From Actinomycetales bacterium (GTDB lineage: Bacteria > Actinomycetota > Actinomycetes > Actinomycetales > Dermatophilaceae), in assembly GCA_016710385.1 (NCBI GenBank), contig JADJVX010000017.1, forward strand, positions 558,001-622,000: a DNA stretch of 64,000 nucleotides. The letters are read 5' to 3'. The notes under the pieces were generated by a model. It saw only the letters and a program-made list of their open reading frames with translations. It did no database searches and was not told where the DNA came from. Made by a program: the position numbers and the translations under genes. The stretch's first letter is position 1, and every line of letters starts with the position of its first letter. Shown here piece by piece: positions 35,681 through 43,950 of the stretch.

Positions 35681-36618
35681 GAGCCCAATCCTGCCATTGC
35701 GCGCCGCCGCAGCGTCGGCAGCACCGCGGCGACAGCCGTGAGGACCAGCCCGACCAGGACGACCGGAGAGACGGTATGCCGGGTGGCCGGGTTGAGCAGG
35801 TCGAGCGCCAGAGCGCCGAGTACCTGACCGCACAACAGCACCAACATGGTGTGCAGCACCCCGAGGTGACGTACCACGACGGCAGCCACCCCAACGAAAA
35901 CGACACCGGCCAGGCCGCCGAACCACACCCAGGGGGGCGCGGAATCCAAGCGCACCGCGCCGAGCCCGCCCGTGAGCCAGCGCACCAGAGCGACACTGCC
36001 CAGCAGCACCAACCCATTGGTGAAGTTGAGCCAGGTGGTCGCCCACGGAGTGCCGGTGGCGACGTTGACCCGGCCGTTGATCGCCGACTGCACCGAGTGC
36101 AGCCCACCGACAAGCAAAGCCAGGAGCACGGGCACGACGACGGCTGCCCCGACGGCGGTCGTGAGCCCCGATCCGCCGGACACTCCGCCGGTCGCTCCAG
36201 AGGCTCCCCCGGAGAGCACTCGACCCAGGACGGCGATGCCCACCCCGACGGTCGCGAGCACGGCGGCAACCACCCGGACCGTCGTCACAGCGGCACGCCC
36301 GGCGGGGCCAAGCCCCATCCGGTCCACGACGATGGCATTGCCGGTCTGACCGCCGACGACCGCAATGGTGAACAGGGCCACTCCGGCGAGCGGCACGGCA
36401 TACGCCTGGACGAGCACGTAAGTGCCCCCCAACAGCCCGCCGAGGGTCTGCCAGAGCGGCATCCGACCGTCCCGGACGGCGCTCGCGAGCGTTCGGAGGC
36501 CCGCTTGGGTGCGACGGGATGACAACAGCACCATGGTCAACACGACCCATCCCGACCCGAAACTCCACAGCGCCGCATACAGGGGCTCGTGCAGCCGCGC
36601 GGAGAGCTCGCCGTTCAT
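35677..36618 (-). CDS. DMT/YdcZ (DUF606)-family transporter
   Basis: Membrane protein of at least 313 residues with about nine to ten hydrophobic helices in two repeats of the DUF606 type (RMNGELS at the first, SAINGRVNVATG at the second). Substrate unknown. ATG 36618 is the first usual start codon, but the same frame codes a convincing first helix upstream (WAGLAGLLIGALSAGQSR) back to about 36705 with no ATG, GTG or TTG. The true start is therefore doubtful: a rare ATT at 36705, or a sequence error. It lies between purH and folD and overlaps folD by four bases. Confidence 0.85.
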   Translation of the reverse strand: MNGELSARLHEPLYAALWSFGSGWVVLTMVLLSSRRTQAGLRTLASAVRDGRMPLWQTLGGLLGGTYVLVQAYAVPLAGVALFTIAVVGGQTGNAIVVDRMGLGPAGRAAVTTVRVVAAVLATVGVGIAVLGRVLSGGASGATGGVSGGSGLTTAVGAAVVVPVLLALLVGGLHSVQSAINGRVNVATGTPWATTWLNFTNGLVLLGSVALVRWLTGGLGAVRLDSAPPWVWFGGLAGVVFVGVAAVVVRHLGVLHTMLVLLCGQVLGALALDLLNPATRHTVSPVVLVGLVLTAVAAVLPTLRRRAMAGLGS

Positions 36619-36724
36619 CCGTGACTGGCCGGCCGAGAGGGCGCCGATGAGCAGGCCGGCGAGCCCGGCCCAGGACCAGACGCCGTCGTGGCTGCGCGCG
36701 GGAATCGCCGGAGGGGCGGCCGGC

Positions 36725-38356
36725 TCAGTGCGCGAAATGCCGAGTCCCGGTGAAGTACATCGTCACCCCGGCCGCCTCAGCTGCCGCGATGACCTCGGGG
36801 TCACGCATGGATCCGCCAGGAGCAACGACCGCCCGCACACCGGCGTCGAGCAGCACCTGGAGACCGTCGGCGAAGGGGAAGAAGGCGTCCGAGGCCGCCA
36901 CTGCGCCGCGCGCCCGATCGGCCCCAGCCCGAGACACGGCCAGGTGGCAAGAATCGACCCGGTTGACCTGGCCCATACCGATGCCGACCGAGGCACCCTC
37001 GCGCGCCAGCAGAATGGCATTGGACTTGACCGCGCGGATCGCCCGCCAGGCGAACTGCAGGTCGGCGAGGGTCGCAGCGTCGGCGGGAGCACCTGTCACG
37101 AGGCGCCAGTTGGCCGCGTCGTCACCGCCGACGACAGCTCCCGACTCGTCGCGGACCACCGCGTCGAGCAGGTCCCGTTGCTGCATGAGCAAGCCACCAG
37201 CGATGGGCCGGGTCTCGACGCCGACCCGCCCGGCGCGCTCGGCGGGCAGGCGCAGCAGGCGGATGTTCTTCTTGGCCGACAGGATGTTCAGCGCCTCGGG
37301 CTCGTAATCCGGCGCGACGACGACCTCGGTGAAGATGTCCTTGACTCGCTGGGCCATCTCGACGGTGACCGGCCGGTTGACCGCGATGATCCCTCCGAAG
37401 GCCGACACCGGATCGCACTCGTGGGCCCGCAGGTGCGCCTGCGCGATGTCCTCACCGACGGCGATGCCACAGGGGTTGGCGTGCTTGACCACGGCGCAGG
37501 TCGGCTGGTCGCCGTGGTCATAGGCCGCCCGCACCGCCGCGTCGGCGTCGATGTAATTGTTGTAGGACATCTCCTTGCCGTGCAGTTGGTCGGCGGTCGC
37601 GATGCCGGTCGCGGCATACCCGTTCAGGTAGAGCGCCGCGCGCTGGTGCGGGTTCTCCCCGTAACGCAGCGCCGCGCTCTTGTCCCAGGTGGCCCCGACC
37701 CAGGCGGGGAAGCCCTGCCCGTCGGAGGTGTCGGTGAGCACATTGCCCATCCAGGAGGCGACGGCCACGTCATAGGTCGCCGTGTGGACGAACGCCTCGG
37801 CCGCCAGCCGCTTGCGCTGCGCGAGGGTGAACCCCCCGTCGCGCACGGCCTGCAAGACCATCCCGTATGCCGTGGGGCTGGTGACGACCGCGACGCTCGG
37901 GTGGTTCTTGGCGGCGGCACGGACCATCGACGGCCCGCCGATGTCGATCTGCTCGACGCACTCGTCCGGCTCGGCGCCCGAGGCGACCGTCGCCGTGAAC
38001 GGGTAGAGGTTGACGACGACCAGCTCGAAGGCGGCGATGCCCAGCTCGGCCAACTGCGCCACGTGCTCGGGCTTGCGGGTGTCGGCCAGGAGCCCAGCAT
38101 GCACCCGCGGGTGCAGGGTCTTGACCCGTCCCTCCAGACACTCGGGGAAACCGGTCAGCGACTCGACCTTGGTGACCGGCAGCCCGAGCGACTCGATGAA
38201 GGCGGCCGAACCGCCCGTCGAGACCAGTTCCACACCCGCGTCATCCAACCCCCGGACGAGATCGGCCAGGCCGGTCTTGTCGTAGACCGAGACGAGGGCG
38301 CGTCGCACCGGGCGGACGTCTTCCGAGGGGCCGGGGGCACTCACAGCGGCGGACAT
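36725..38356 (-). CDS. purH: bifunctional AICAR transformylase / IMP cyclohydrolase
   Basis: Performs the last two steps of IMP synthesis, 543 residues. The N-terminal MGS-like cyclohydrolase domain (ALVSVYDKTGL near 20, KTLHPRVHAGLL near 79) is followed by the transformylase domain (KSAALRYGENPHQ near 225, CAVVKHANPCG near 283, SDAFFPFADG near 490). ATG 38356 has AGGAG five bases upstream. A ZTP-type riboswitch precedes it and should switch expression on when ZTP signals 10-formyl-tetrahydrofolate shortage. The gene order purH-transporter-folD links demand to cofactor supply. Confidence 0.96.
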   Translation of the reverse strand: MSAAVSAPGPSEDVRPVRRALVSVYDKTGLADLVRGLDDAGVELVSTGGSAAFIESLGLPVTKVESLTGFPECLEGRVKTLHPRVHAGLLADTRKPEHVAQLAELGIAAFELVVVNLYPFTATVASGAEPDECVEQIDIGGPSMVRAAAKNHPSVAVVTSPTAYGMVLQAVRDGGFTLAQRKRLAAEAFVHTATYDVAVASWMGNVLTDTSDGQGFPAWVGATWDKSAALRYGENPHQRAALYLNGYAATGIATADQLHGKEMSYNNYIDADAAVRAAYDHGDQPTCAVVKHANPCGIAVGEDIAQAHLRAHECDPVSAFGGIIAVNRPVTVEMAQRVKDIFTEVVVAPDYEPEALNILSAKKNIRLLRLPAERAGRVGVETRPIAGGLLMQQRDLLDAVVRDESGAVVGGDDAANWRLVTGAPADAATLADLQFAWRAIRAVKSNAILLAREGASVGIGMGQVNRVDSCHLAVSRAGADRARGAVAASDAFFPFADGLQVLLDAGVRAVVAPGGSMRDPEVIAAAEAAGVTMYFTGTRHFAH

Positions 38357-38380
38357 GGGGTCTCCTGTCGTGTGTCAACC

Positions 38381-38450
38381 GGGGCACCCAGGCGGGCGAT
38401 GCTCCCGAAATCACTCCCCGGTGGTTGCCCACCTGCGCCAGTCGTCGTCG
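38381..38450 (-). ncRNA. ZTP (pfl) riboswitch upstream of purH
   Basis: Read on the minus strand, the leader has the pfl-type landmarks in order. First ACTGGCGC (38442-38435), then a short hairpin GGTGGGCAACCACC followed by GGGGAGTG, then after a variable region CCGCCTGGG (38394-38386). The usual C after CCTGGG is T here, a deviation in a conserved spot. The location 25 bases before purH and the purH/folD context fit this class, which senses ZTP/ZMP. A -10 box TAGACT (38462-38457) is correctly placed to start it. No T-run follows, so control may be translational. Confidence 0.78.
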
Positions 38451-38456
38451 CGATCG

Positions 38457-38462
38457 AGTCTA
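38457..38462 (-). promoter_or_regulatory. -10 box of the riboswitch-purH transcript
   Basis: TAGACT on the minus strand about seven bases before the riboswitch, between purN and purH. It gives purH its own promoter besides any read-through from purN. Confidence 0.5.
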
Positions 38463-38490
38463 GTGTCGGCACACCGAGCCGCGTGCCCGG

Positions 38491-39108
38491 TCAGCCGCCG
38501 ATCCGCACCGCCCGGCCGGACACGGCATACCCCTCCCGCGCCATCCGCCCGACGATGTCCACGAGCATCCGCCGCTCGATGACCTTGATGCGCTCGTGGA
38601 GGCTCTCCTCCGTGTCATCGGGTTCGACCGCGACGGCGTGCTGCTCGATGATCGGCCCGGTGTCGACGCCGGCGTCGACGAGGTGGCAGGTGGTGCCGGT
38701 GAGGGTGACCCCATAGGCCAACGCGTCGCGCACGGCATGCGCGCCGGGGAAGGCCGGAAGCAACGCGGGGTGGGTGTTGACGACGGTATGCCGGCCCAGC
38801 GTCTGCGGCCCGAGGAGCTTCATGAAGCCCGCCGACACGACGAACGCCGATGCATAGGAGTCGAGTTGGTCGGCCAGGGCCGCATCCCAGTCCGCGCGCG
38901 ACGAGAAGTCGGCCACCCGGCATACAAAGCTCGGTATGCCGGCCGCTCGGGCGCGATCCAGCCCCGCGATCCCGTCCCGATCGGCTCCGACCGCCGCGAT
39001 CCGCACCCCGTATGCCGGGTCAGCACTCGCGTCGATGAGCGCCTGCAAGAGGGTCCCCGAACCGGAGACCAGGACGATGACAGCCGTGGGTTGGCGATGC
39101 TCAGGCAC
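38491..39108 (-). CDS. purN: phosphoribosylglycinamide formyltransferase
   Basis: Transfers formyl from 10-formyl-tetrahydrofolate to GAR in purine synthesis, 205 residues. The phosphate-binding VLVSGSGTLLQAL (start near residue 11) has Leu where most have Asn (SGNGSNLQAL-type). The catalytic NTHPALLPAFPGAH near 115 and VDAGVDTGPII near 145 are complete. The GTG at 39108 is set by a leaderless TAGGCT box seven bases upstream, although the frame is open beyond it. Four octamers lie in it, two as a close inverted pair (38918, 38934). It marks the left edge of the polysaccharide island. Confidence 0.94.
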   Translation of the reverse strand: MPEHRQPTAVIVLVSGSGTLLQALIDASADPAYGVRIAAVGADRDGIAGLDRARAAGIPSFVCRVADFSSRADWDAALADQLDSYASAFVVSAGFMKLLGPQTLGRHTVVNTHPALLPAFPGAHAVRDALAYGVTLTGTTCHLVDAGVDTGPIIEQHAVAVEPDDTEESLHERIKVIERRMLVDIVGRMAREGYAVSGRAVRIGG

Positions 39109-39115
39109 GACGGAA

Positions 39116-39121
39116 AGCCTA
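39116..39121 (-). promoter_or_regulatory. leaderless promoter -10 box of purN
   Basis: TAGGCT on the minus strand seven bases before the GTG at 39108. Confidence 0.6.
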
Positions 39122-39140
39122 TCGGCGGCAGGGACGTTGG

Positions 39141-39146
39141 TAGAGT
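39141..39146 (+). promoter_or_regulatory. -10 box at the start of the polysaccharide cluster
   Basis: TAGAGT, back-to-back with the purN promoter. A GTG lies six bases downstream (39153), as for leaderless genes, but that GTG is not in the flippase frame. The flippase's ribosome site AAGGAG follows at 39188-39193. Confidence 0.55.
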
Positions 39147-39237
39147 GCGGCGGTGCTGGGGTGGACGCCTCGGCCTGCCTGTTACTCAAGGAGTCCCCAT
39201 CACCTCGGCCCCTCGTCCCCTGTTTCGGGCCCTGACC

Positions 39238-40692
39238 GTGCTGCGGCTGGCCGAGACCCCCCGAGAGTCGATCGGGCGCCGTGGGGTGATGAGTGTCTTG
39301 GGATTGGTCTCGCAGAGCGGGGCACGGTTCCTGGTCAACCTCGTCGCGGGTCGCTTGGGCGGGCCGTTGGTCCTCGGTCACGTTGCGGTCGCGATGTCGG
39401 CCGTGCAGTTGCTCGCCTTGGTGGGTCCGACCTCGCTGGGATCCGCGGCGAGCAAGTACATGGCCCTCTCCCTGGGCGAGGACGACCTGGGCGGCACTCG
39501 CGCGGTCGCTCGACACATCTGGCGAACGACCCTCGCTTGTGCGCTCGTTCTCGGCCTCAGTGGTGGTCTCATCTGGAGGATCTGGTTCGACGGCGACTGG
39601 GCCGAGTCGCTGGCGGTTGCCGTGATGACAGCAAGTTTGTCGACCTACACCGTCGCGCGTGGCGCCTTCTTCGGGCACCGACATATCGGTCCGTCGGGGG
39701 TATGGGACGCCCTCGTCGGCGTGATCGGCGTCGTGGGCTCTGCGGCGCTGCTTGTCGTCGGGGTCCACAGTGTCCTCGCGCTGCTTCCTATGGCCCTTGG
39801 GTGGATCATCTACACCTGGGCGGGATGGCCGCGGGGGGCGGAAGGTCTAGCCTCGGCCGCAGTGCGGAGCGAGATCAACCACTTTGTTGTCGTCACCGCC
39901 CTGGGGACCCTGACGAGCGCCGGCTTCATCCAAGCTTCGCTGGTCGTCGCTCGGGTTGTCGGCGGGACTGAAGGCTCTGGGTTCTACTCAGCCGCGTTGA
40001 CCATTTCGGCCCCGCTTTCGATCCTCGTCGGGGCGGCCAACTCGGTGCTGTTCCCGTCCATGGCGGAAGCTCTCGGACGCTCAGACGAAGGGTCCTTTCG
40101 CCGCCAGTTGCACCAGTCGACCGAAGTCGTGGTCGTCGTCATGAGCGGGGCCATCGGTCTGCTGATGGTGTTGAGTTCTCCAGTGTTGGCTTTGGTGTGG
40201 GGCGACCGTTTCCGTCCGGCCGAGCCTCTCCTACCGGTCATGCTCGGAGCCATCCTCGCCTACGTCACCGCGGTGCCCAGCGTGAGCGCGCTGGTGACTC
40301 GCGGCGCAGCCCAGGCCAGGATCACGACTGCTTTCGGCGTGGTCGGTGCCGTGGTCGGCAGTCTCGTCTGGCTCGGAACGGCTCGCTCCCTGGGAGTCCT
40401 CGGGGTCGCGTGGGGCTATCTCGCCTCGACGGTCGTCAGTTCCGGCCTGACTGTTGCCATCGCCTGGCGTCGCGAGGACCAGCGCTGGTGGGGTCTGTTG
40501 GCCCGCTTGGTCGTCGTGGCCGCGGCCGCGGCGGGAGGATGGCTGCTTCCTCGGACCGGATCGACCTTGGTCTGGCACTCATCCTTGGGCTTTCTCATGA
40601 TCTGGGCCGTGGTGTTTGGGAGCCGATTGCGCGACGCCGCCACTCTGCTAGCGGCGCGCGGCCGAACTCCCTCGCCTGGCGCCACCCCGTGA
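39238..40692 (+). CDS. polysaccharide flippase (Wzx/MATE-like)
   Basis: Membrane protein of about 484 residues with 12-14 hydrophobic helices and the look of the Wzx/MurJ-type oligosaccharide flippases. It would flip the lipid-linked repeat unit across the membrane for the Wzy-like polymerase of the same island. The start is uncertain. GTG 39238 and ATG 39289 lack a ribosome site, while AAGGAG (39188-39193) is followed five bases later by in-frame ATC 39199, which would add 13 residues. No octamer occurs in this gene or the next. Confidence 0.82.
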   Translation: MLRLAETPRESIGRRGVMSVLGLVSQSGARFLVNLVAGRLGGPLVLGHVAVAMSAVQLLALVGPTSLGSAASKYMALSLGEDDLGGTRAVARHIWRTTLACALVLGLSGGLIWRIWFDGDWAESLAVAVMTASLSTYTVARGAFFGHRHIGPSGVWDALVGVIGVVGSAALLVVGVHSVLALLPMALGWIIYTWAGWPRGAEGLASAAVRSEINHFVVVTALGTLTSAGFIQASLVVARVVGGTEGSGFYSAALTISAPLSILVGAANSVLFPSMAEALGRSDEGSFRRQLHQSTEVVVVVMSGAIGLLMVLSSPVLALVWGDRFRPAEPLLPVMLGAILAYVTAVPSVSALVTRGAAQARITTAFGVVGAVVGSLVWLGTARSLGVLGVAWGYLASTVVSSGLTVAIAWRREDQRWWGLLARLVVVAAAAAGGWLLPRTGSTLVWHSSLGFLMIWAVVFGSRLRDAATLLAARGRTPSPGATP

Positions 40693-40820
40693 AGGGCCCG
40701 TCCCGGCGAGGGTCCACCGGCTCATTAGGTACCGTGGGAACGAGCAAACAGCTGGGCCGGGCCAAAGGCAGCCGCCGCACCGATCAGCCCTCGTCAAGGA
40801 GAACAGTCATTAGGCGTCAC

Positions 40821-42641
40821 GTGAAGTCCGATCATCCTTTCCGCCTCGCTTGGGCCGGCGTGGACTGTGTTGTCTGGGCAATCGCCCTCGTTGTCGCCTC
40901 GTGGTTGCGCTACGAGTTGCACCTGGAATCCATCGCGTGGCGCGGGCTGGCCGTCGCCGCTGTCATCACCGGAGCCGTGCAGTTGGTCTTCGGATTCCTC
41001 TTCGGCCCGTACGCCGTCGGGCACATGCGGGGTTCCTTCGATGAGATCGTTGACTTGGCCAAGACGGTGCTGGCGACGTCGCTGGTCGCCTGGATCCCCG
41101 TCCTCATCGCGAACCCAATCCTTGTGCCCAAGAGCGTGCCGATCATTGCCGGCGCCTTCGCCCTCGTGGGCATGCTTGCGCTGCGGCTCCTCGTGCGTAG
41201 TTGGAAGAACCGCCGCGGCTACCCCGGGGGGGACGCCGATGACAGCGGCGCGCGGGCCCGCGTCGTCGTCTTTGGAGCCGGCGAGGGCGGACGGGTGCTC
41301 GTTCGCGCCATGGTCCGCGACCGCAACCACCACTACCACCCAGTAGCGCTCCTGGATGACGACCCACTGAAGGCCCGCTTGTCAATCGAAGGGGTCCGGG
41401 TGCGCGGCACCCGCAACGACCTGGAGGACGTCGCGGCTCGCTACGACGCGGACACCCTGGCGATCGCTATGCCGTCCGCGGACGCCACGCTTATCCAGGA
41501 CCTCTCCGACCGCGCAGCCCTCGCCGGCCTCTCCGTGCTCGTTCTGCCGGCGATCAGCGACATGTTCGCCACGCCCACCCTCGGCGACCTGCGCGACCTC
41601 AACCTTGCCGACCTGCTCGGGCGGCGCGCGATCCAGCTCGACACCACGGCTATCGCCGAGCGCATTTCCGGCAAGCGGGTGTTGGTCACCGGTGCCGGGG
41701 GATCCATCGGGTCCGAACTCTGCCGACAGATCCAACGCTTCGGGCCAGCCGCTCTATACCCCTTGGATCGCGACGAGTCGGGCCTGCACGCCGTGCAGCT
41801 CAGCATGGCCGGCACCGGGCTTTTCGAGCATGACGGATCACTCCTCGTCGACATCCGGGACAAAGTGGCGCTTCAGGAAATCTTTGACCGGGTCCGACCC
41901 GACATCGTCTTCCACGCCGCCGCACTCAAGCATCTGCCCTTGCTAGAGCAGTTCCCCTTCGAAGCGTACAAATCCAACGTCATAGGCACCCTCAACGTGC
42001 TGGATGCGTCTGTCGCGGCAGGGGTGGGGACGGTCGTTAACATCTCCACTGACAAGGCTGCTGACCCGACGTGCATGCTGGGCTACTCCAAGCGCATCGC
42101 CGAACGGCTCACCGCCGGCATGGCCCAGGACCACCCGGGTCGGTTCGTCTCGGTGCGGTTCGGCAACGTCCTCGGGTCGCGGGGGTCGGTCGTCCACGCT
42201 TTCACCGCTCAGATCGAACGCGGCGGGCCCGTCACGGTCACCCACCCCGACGTCGAGCGCTACTTCATGCTCATCCCGGAGGCCTGCCAACTCGTCCTCG
42301 AGGCCGCTGCCGCCGCACCCGGGCGCGGCGAGGTCATGGTGCTGGACATGGGCAAACCGCAGCGGATCGTCGATGTCGCGCGGGCGCTGATTCGGATGTC
42401 GGGTCGCACCGGGATCGACATCACTTTCACCGGGCTGCGGCCCGGCGAGAAGATGAGCGAGGACCTCGTCGCGCGGGGGGAAGACGTCACGGCCACCAAC
42501 AACCGCCTGGTCACCGGCGCCACCGTGCTTCCCATGCAACCCAGCGAGCTCCCGAGCGAGGTCGTCGTCCACGACCATGCGTCGGCCTTGACCTGGACCC
42601 GTTCCCACGCGCTGGCAACGATCAGCGGAAAGGCGAGTTAA
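40821..42641 (+). CDS. membrane-bound nucleotide-sugar 4,6-dehydratase (PglF/WbpM/CapD-like)
   Basis: About 606 residues: four N-terminal membrane helices (to about 125), a first NAD-binding-like domain (VVFGAGEGG near 145), then a catalytic SDR domain (LVTGAGGSIGSELCRQI near 290). The family converts UDP-GlcNAc to a 4-keto-6-deoxy sugar, substrate for the aminotransferase domain encoded at 57-59 kb. The catalytic YxxxK position reads LGYSK; PglF/WbpM have Met there instead of Tyr, and here it is Leu. GTG 40821 lacks a well-spaced ribosome site, whereas AAGGAG at 40796-40801 stands seven bases before in-frame ATT 40809. Confidence 0.87.
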   Translation: MKSDHPFRLAWAGVDCVVWAIALVVASWLRYELHLESIAWRGLAVAAVITGAVQLVFGFLFGPYAVGHMRGSFDEIVDLAKTVLATSLVAWIPVLIANPILVPKSVPIIAGAFALVGMLALRLLVRSWKNRRGYPGGDADDSGARARVVVFGAGEGGRVLVRAMVRDRNHHYHPVALLDDDPLKARLSIEGVRVRGTRNDLEDVAARYDADTLAIAMPSADATLIQDLSDRAALAGLSVLVLPAISDMFATPTLGDLRDLNLADLLGRRAIQLDTTAIAERISGKRVLVTGAGGSIGSELCRQIQRFGPAALYPLDRDESGLHAVQLSMAGTGLFEHDGSLLVDIRDKVALQEIFDRVRPDIVFHAAALKHLPLLEQFPFEAYKSNVIGTLNVLDASVAAGVGTVVNISTDKAADPTCMLGYSKRIAERLTAGMAQDHPGRFVSVRFGNVLGSRGSVVHAFTAQIERGGPVTVTHPDVERYFMLIPEACQLVLEAAAAAPGRGEVMVLDMGKPQRIVDVARALIRMSGRTGIDITFTGLRPGEKMSEDLVARGEDVTATNNRLVTGATVLPMQPSELPSEVVVHDHASALTWTRSHALATISGKAS

Positions 42642-42645
42642 TGCC

Positions 42646-43950
42646 GTGACGCAGGAGCCTGGCACGGACATCCGCAGTGACCGCTTCATATCGCTGTGGC
42701 TGGTCAATCAATACGCCCTTCGCATTGACCAACCCGGCATCACCCGGCACGCCACCCTGGCTAAGTACATGTATGCCGACGGCGTGCGCACCACCATTTT
42801 CGCGTCGCCCACGCACTACTGGAATGTCGGCGCAGTGCGGGCCGAAGCACGTGATCCAGAAGCACCGACGTTCCGCTACACCAGAACGCCCGCCATCGAG
42901 GTGAACGGTGTCCGACGGGTGCTCTCGATGCTGACCTTCAGCATGCGAGTCCTCTTCGCAGCAACGGTGCAGACCCGGGGCACCACACCTGACATCGTGC
43001 TCGGATCGAGCCCGCATCCGTTCGGGGCGCTGGCGGCATGGGCGATCGCCCGGCGATACCGAGTGCCCTTCCTGCTGGAGGTTCGCGATCTGTGGCCGGA
43101 CTCGCTGATCCACCTGCTGGGTCTGAGTCCGCGCCACCCTCTCATCGCCATGATGCGGGTGCTCGAGCGCTTCCTCTACCGCCGGGCCAAGCTGGTCATT
43201 ACCCTCCTGCCGGACAGCCGGGCCCATATCCAGCGGGTGGCGGGTCGCCCGGTGCCGGTGTTATGCATTCCCAATGGGTCAGACCTTACGCGGGTCCCCC
43301 CGGCGAAGGAACTCGCGGCCCATGACGGCATACGGGTCATGTATGCCGGGGCCCACGGAGTGGCAAACGCGTTGGGGCTGCTCTTGGACTCAGCCGCAGA
43401 ACTGCAACGCCTCGGCCGCCACGACATCTCCATCCTGCTCGTCGGAGATGGCAAGGACAAGCCTGACTTAGAAGCTCGGGCCAGGGACCTCTGCCTGCAG
43501 CACGTTGTCTTCCGCGACCCTGTTGCCAAACACGAGCTGCTTGAGCTGCTGCCTGAAGCGGACATCCTCGTGCTTCCCGGACTGGACTCGCCGCTATACC
43601 GCAATGGCATCAGTCCCAACAAACTCTTCGATTACCTCGCAGCGGCCCGTCCGATTGTCATGGCGCTGGACGCGCCGAGCAATCCGGTGGCCCTGGCTGA
43701 CGCGGGTGTCGTCGTCGCGCCGAGCGACTCCCAGGCACTCACTCACGGAATCCTCGAGGTCGCTGGATGGTCGTTGGCACGACGCAATGAGGTCGGTATG
43801 CGGGGCCGACGGTACGTCGAGGAGAACCATGAAATGCGGGGCCTCGCCGGGCGGCTCGCAGAGGCGCTCAGGACGGCGACAGCGAACCCTGCTCAAGGCC
43901 GCGACCGACAGCAGCAGCGATCACGTCACGTCGGCGTGCGGTCCGGATAG
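42646..43950 (+). CDS. glycosyltransferase family 4 (WbuB-like)
   Basis: Cytoplasmic GT-B-fold glycosyltransferase of 434 residues. The N-terminal domain has SPHPFGALAAWAIARRY and the acceptor-side EVRDLWPDS near 140, typical of WbuB-type GT4 enzymes. The C-terminal domain binds the nucleotide sugar (VLVGDGKDKPDLEARA, then a PNKLFDYLAAARPIV block with its conserved Glu replaced by Asn-Lys surroundings). The GTG starts four bases after the dehydratase stop. The last 24 bases overlap the convergent acyltransferase gene. Donor and acceptor sugars unknown. Confidence 0.87.
   Translation: MTQEPGTDIRSDRFISLWLVNQYALRIDQPGITRHATLAKYMYADGVRTTIFASPTHYWNVGAVRAEARDPEAPTFRYTRTPAIEVNGVRRVLSMLTFSMRVLFAATVQTRGTTPDIVLGSSPHPFGALAAWAIARRYRVPFLLEVRDLWPDSLIHLLGLSPRHPLIAMMRVLERFLYRRAKLVITLLPDSRAHIQRVAGRPVPVLCIPNGSDLTRVPPAKELAAHDGIRVMYAGAHGVANALGLLLDSAAELQRLGRHDISILLVGDGKDKPDLEARARDLCLQHVVFRDPVAKHELLELLPEADILVLPGLDSPLYRNGISPNKLFDYLAAARPIVMALDAPSNPVALADAGVVVAPSDSQALTHGILEVAGWSLARRNEVGMRGRRYVEENHEMRGLAGRLAEALRTATANPAQGRDRQQQRSRHVGVRSG

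Noticed and set aside
36422..38716. A 764-codon plus-strand frame opposite purH
   Set aside because: Antisense shadow; purH is unmistakable on the other strand with its own riboswitch and ribosome site.
39153..39971. 272-codon frame starting at a leaderless-looking GTG
   Set aside because: It lies across the flippase in another frame with no protein-like character. Kept only as a possible upstream-translation signal, not as a gene.
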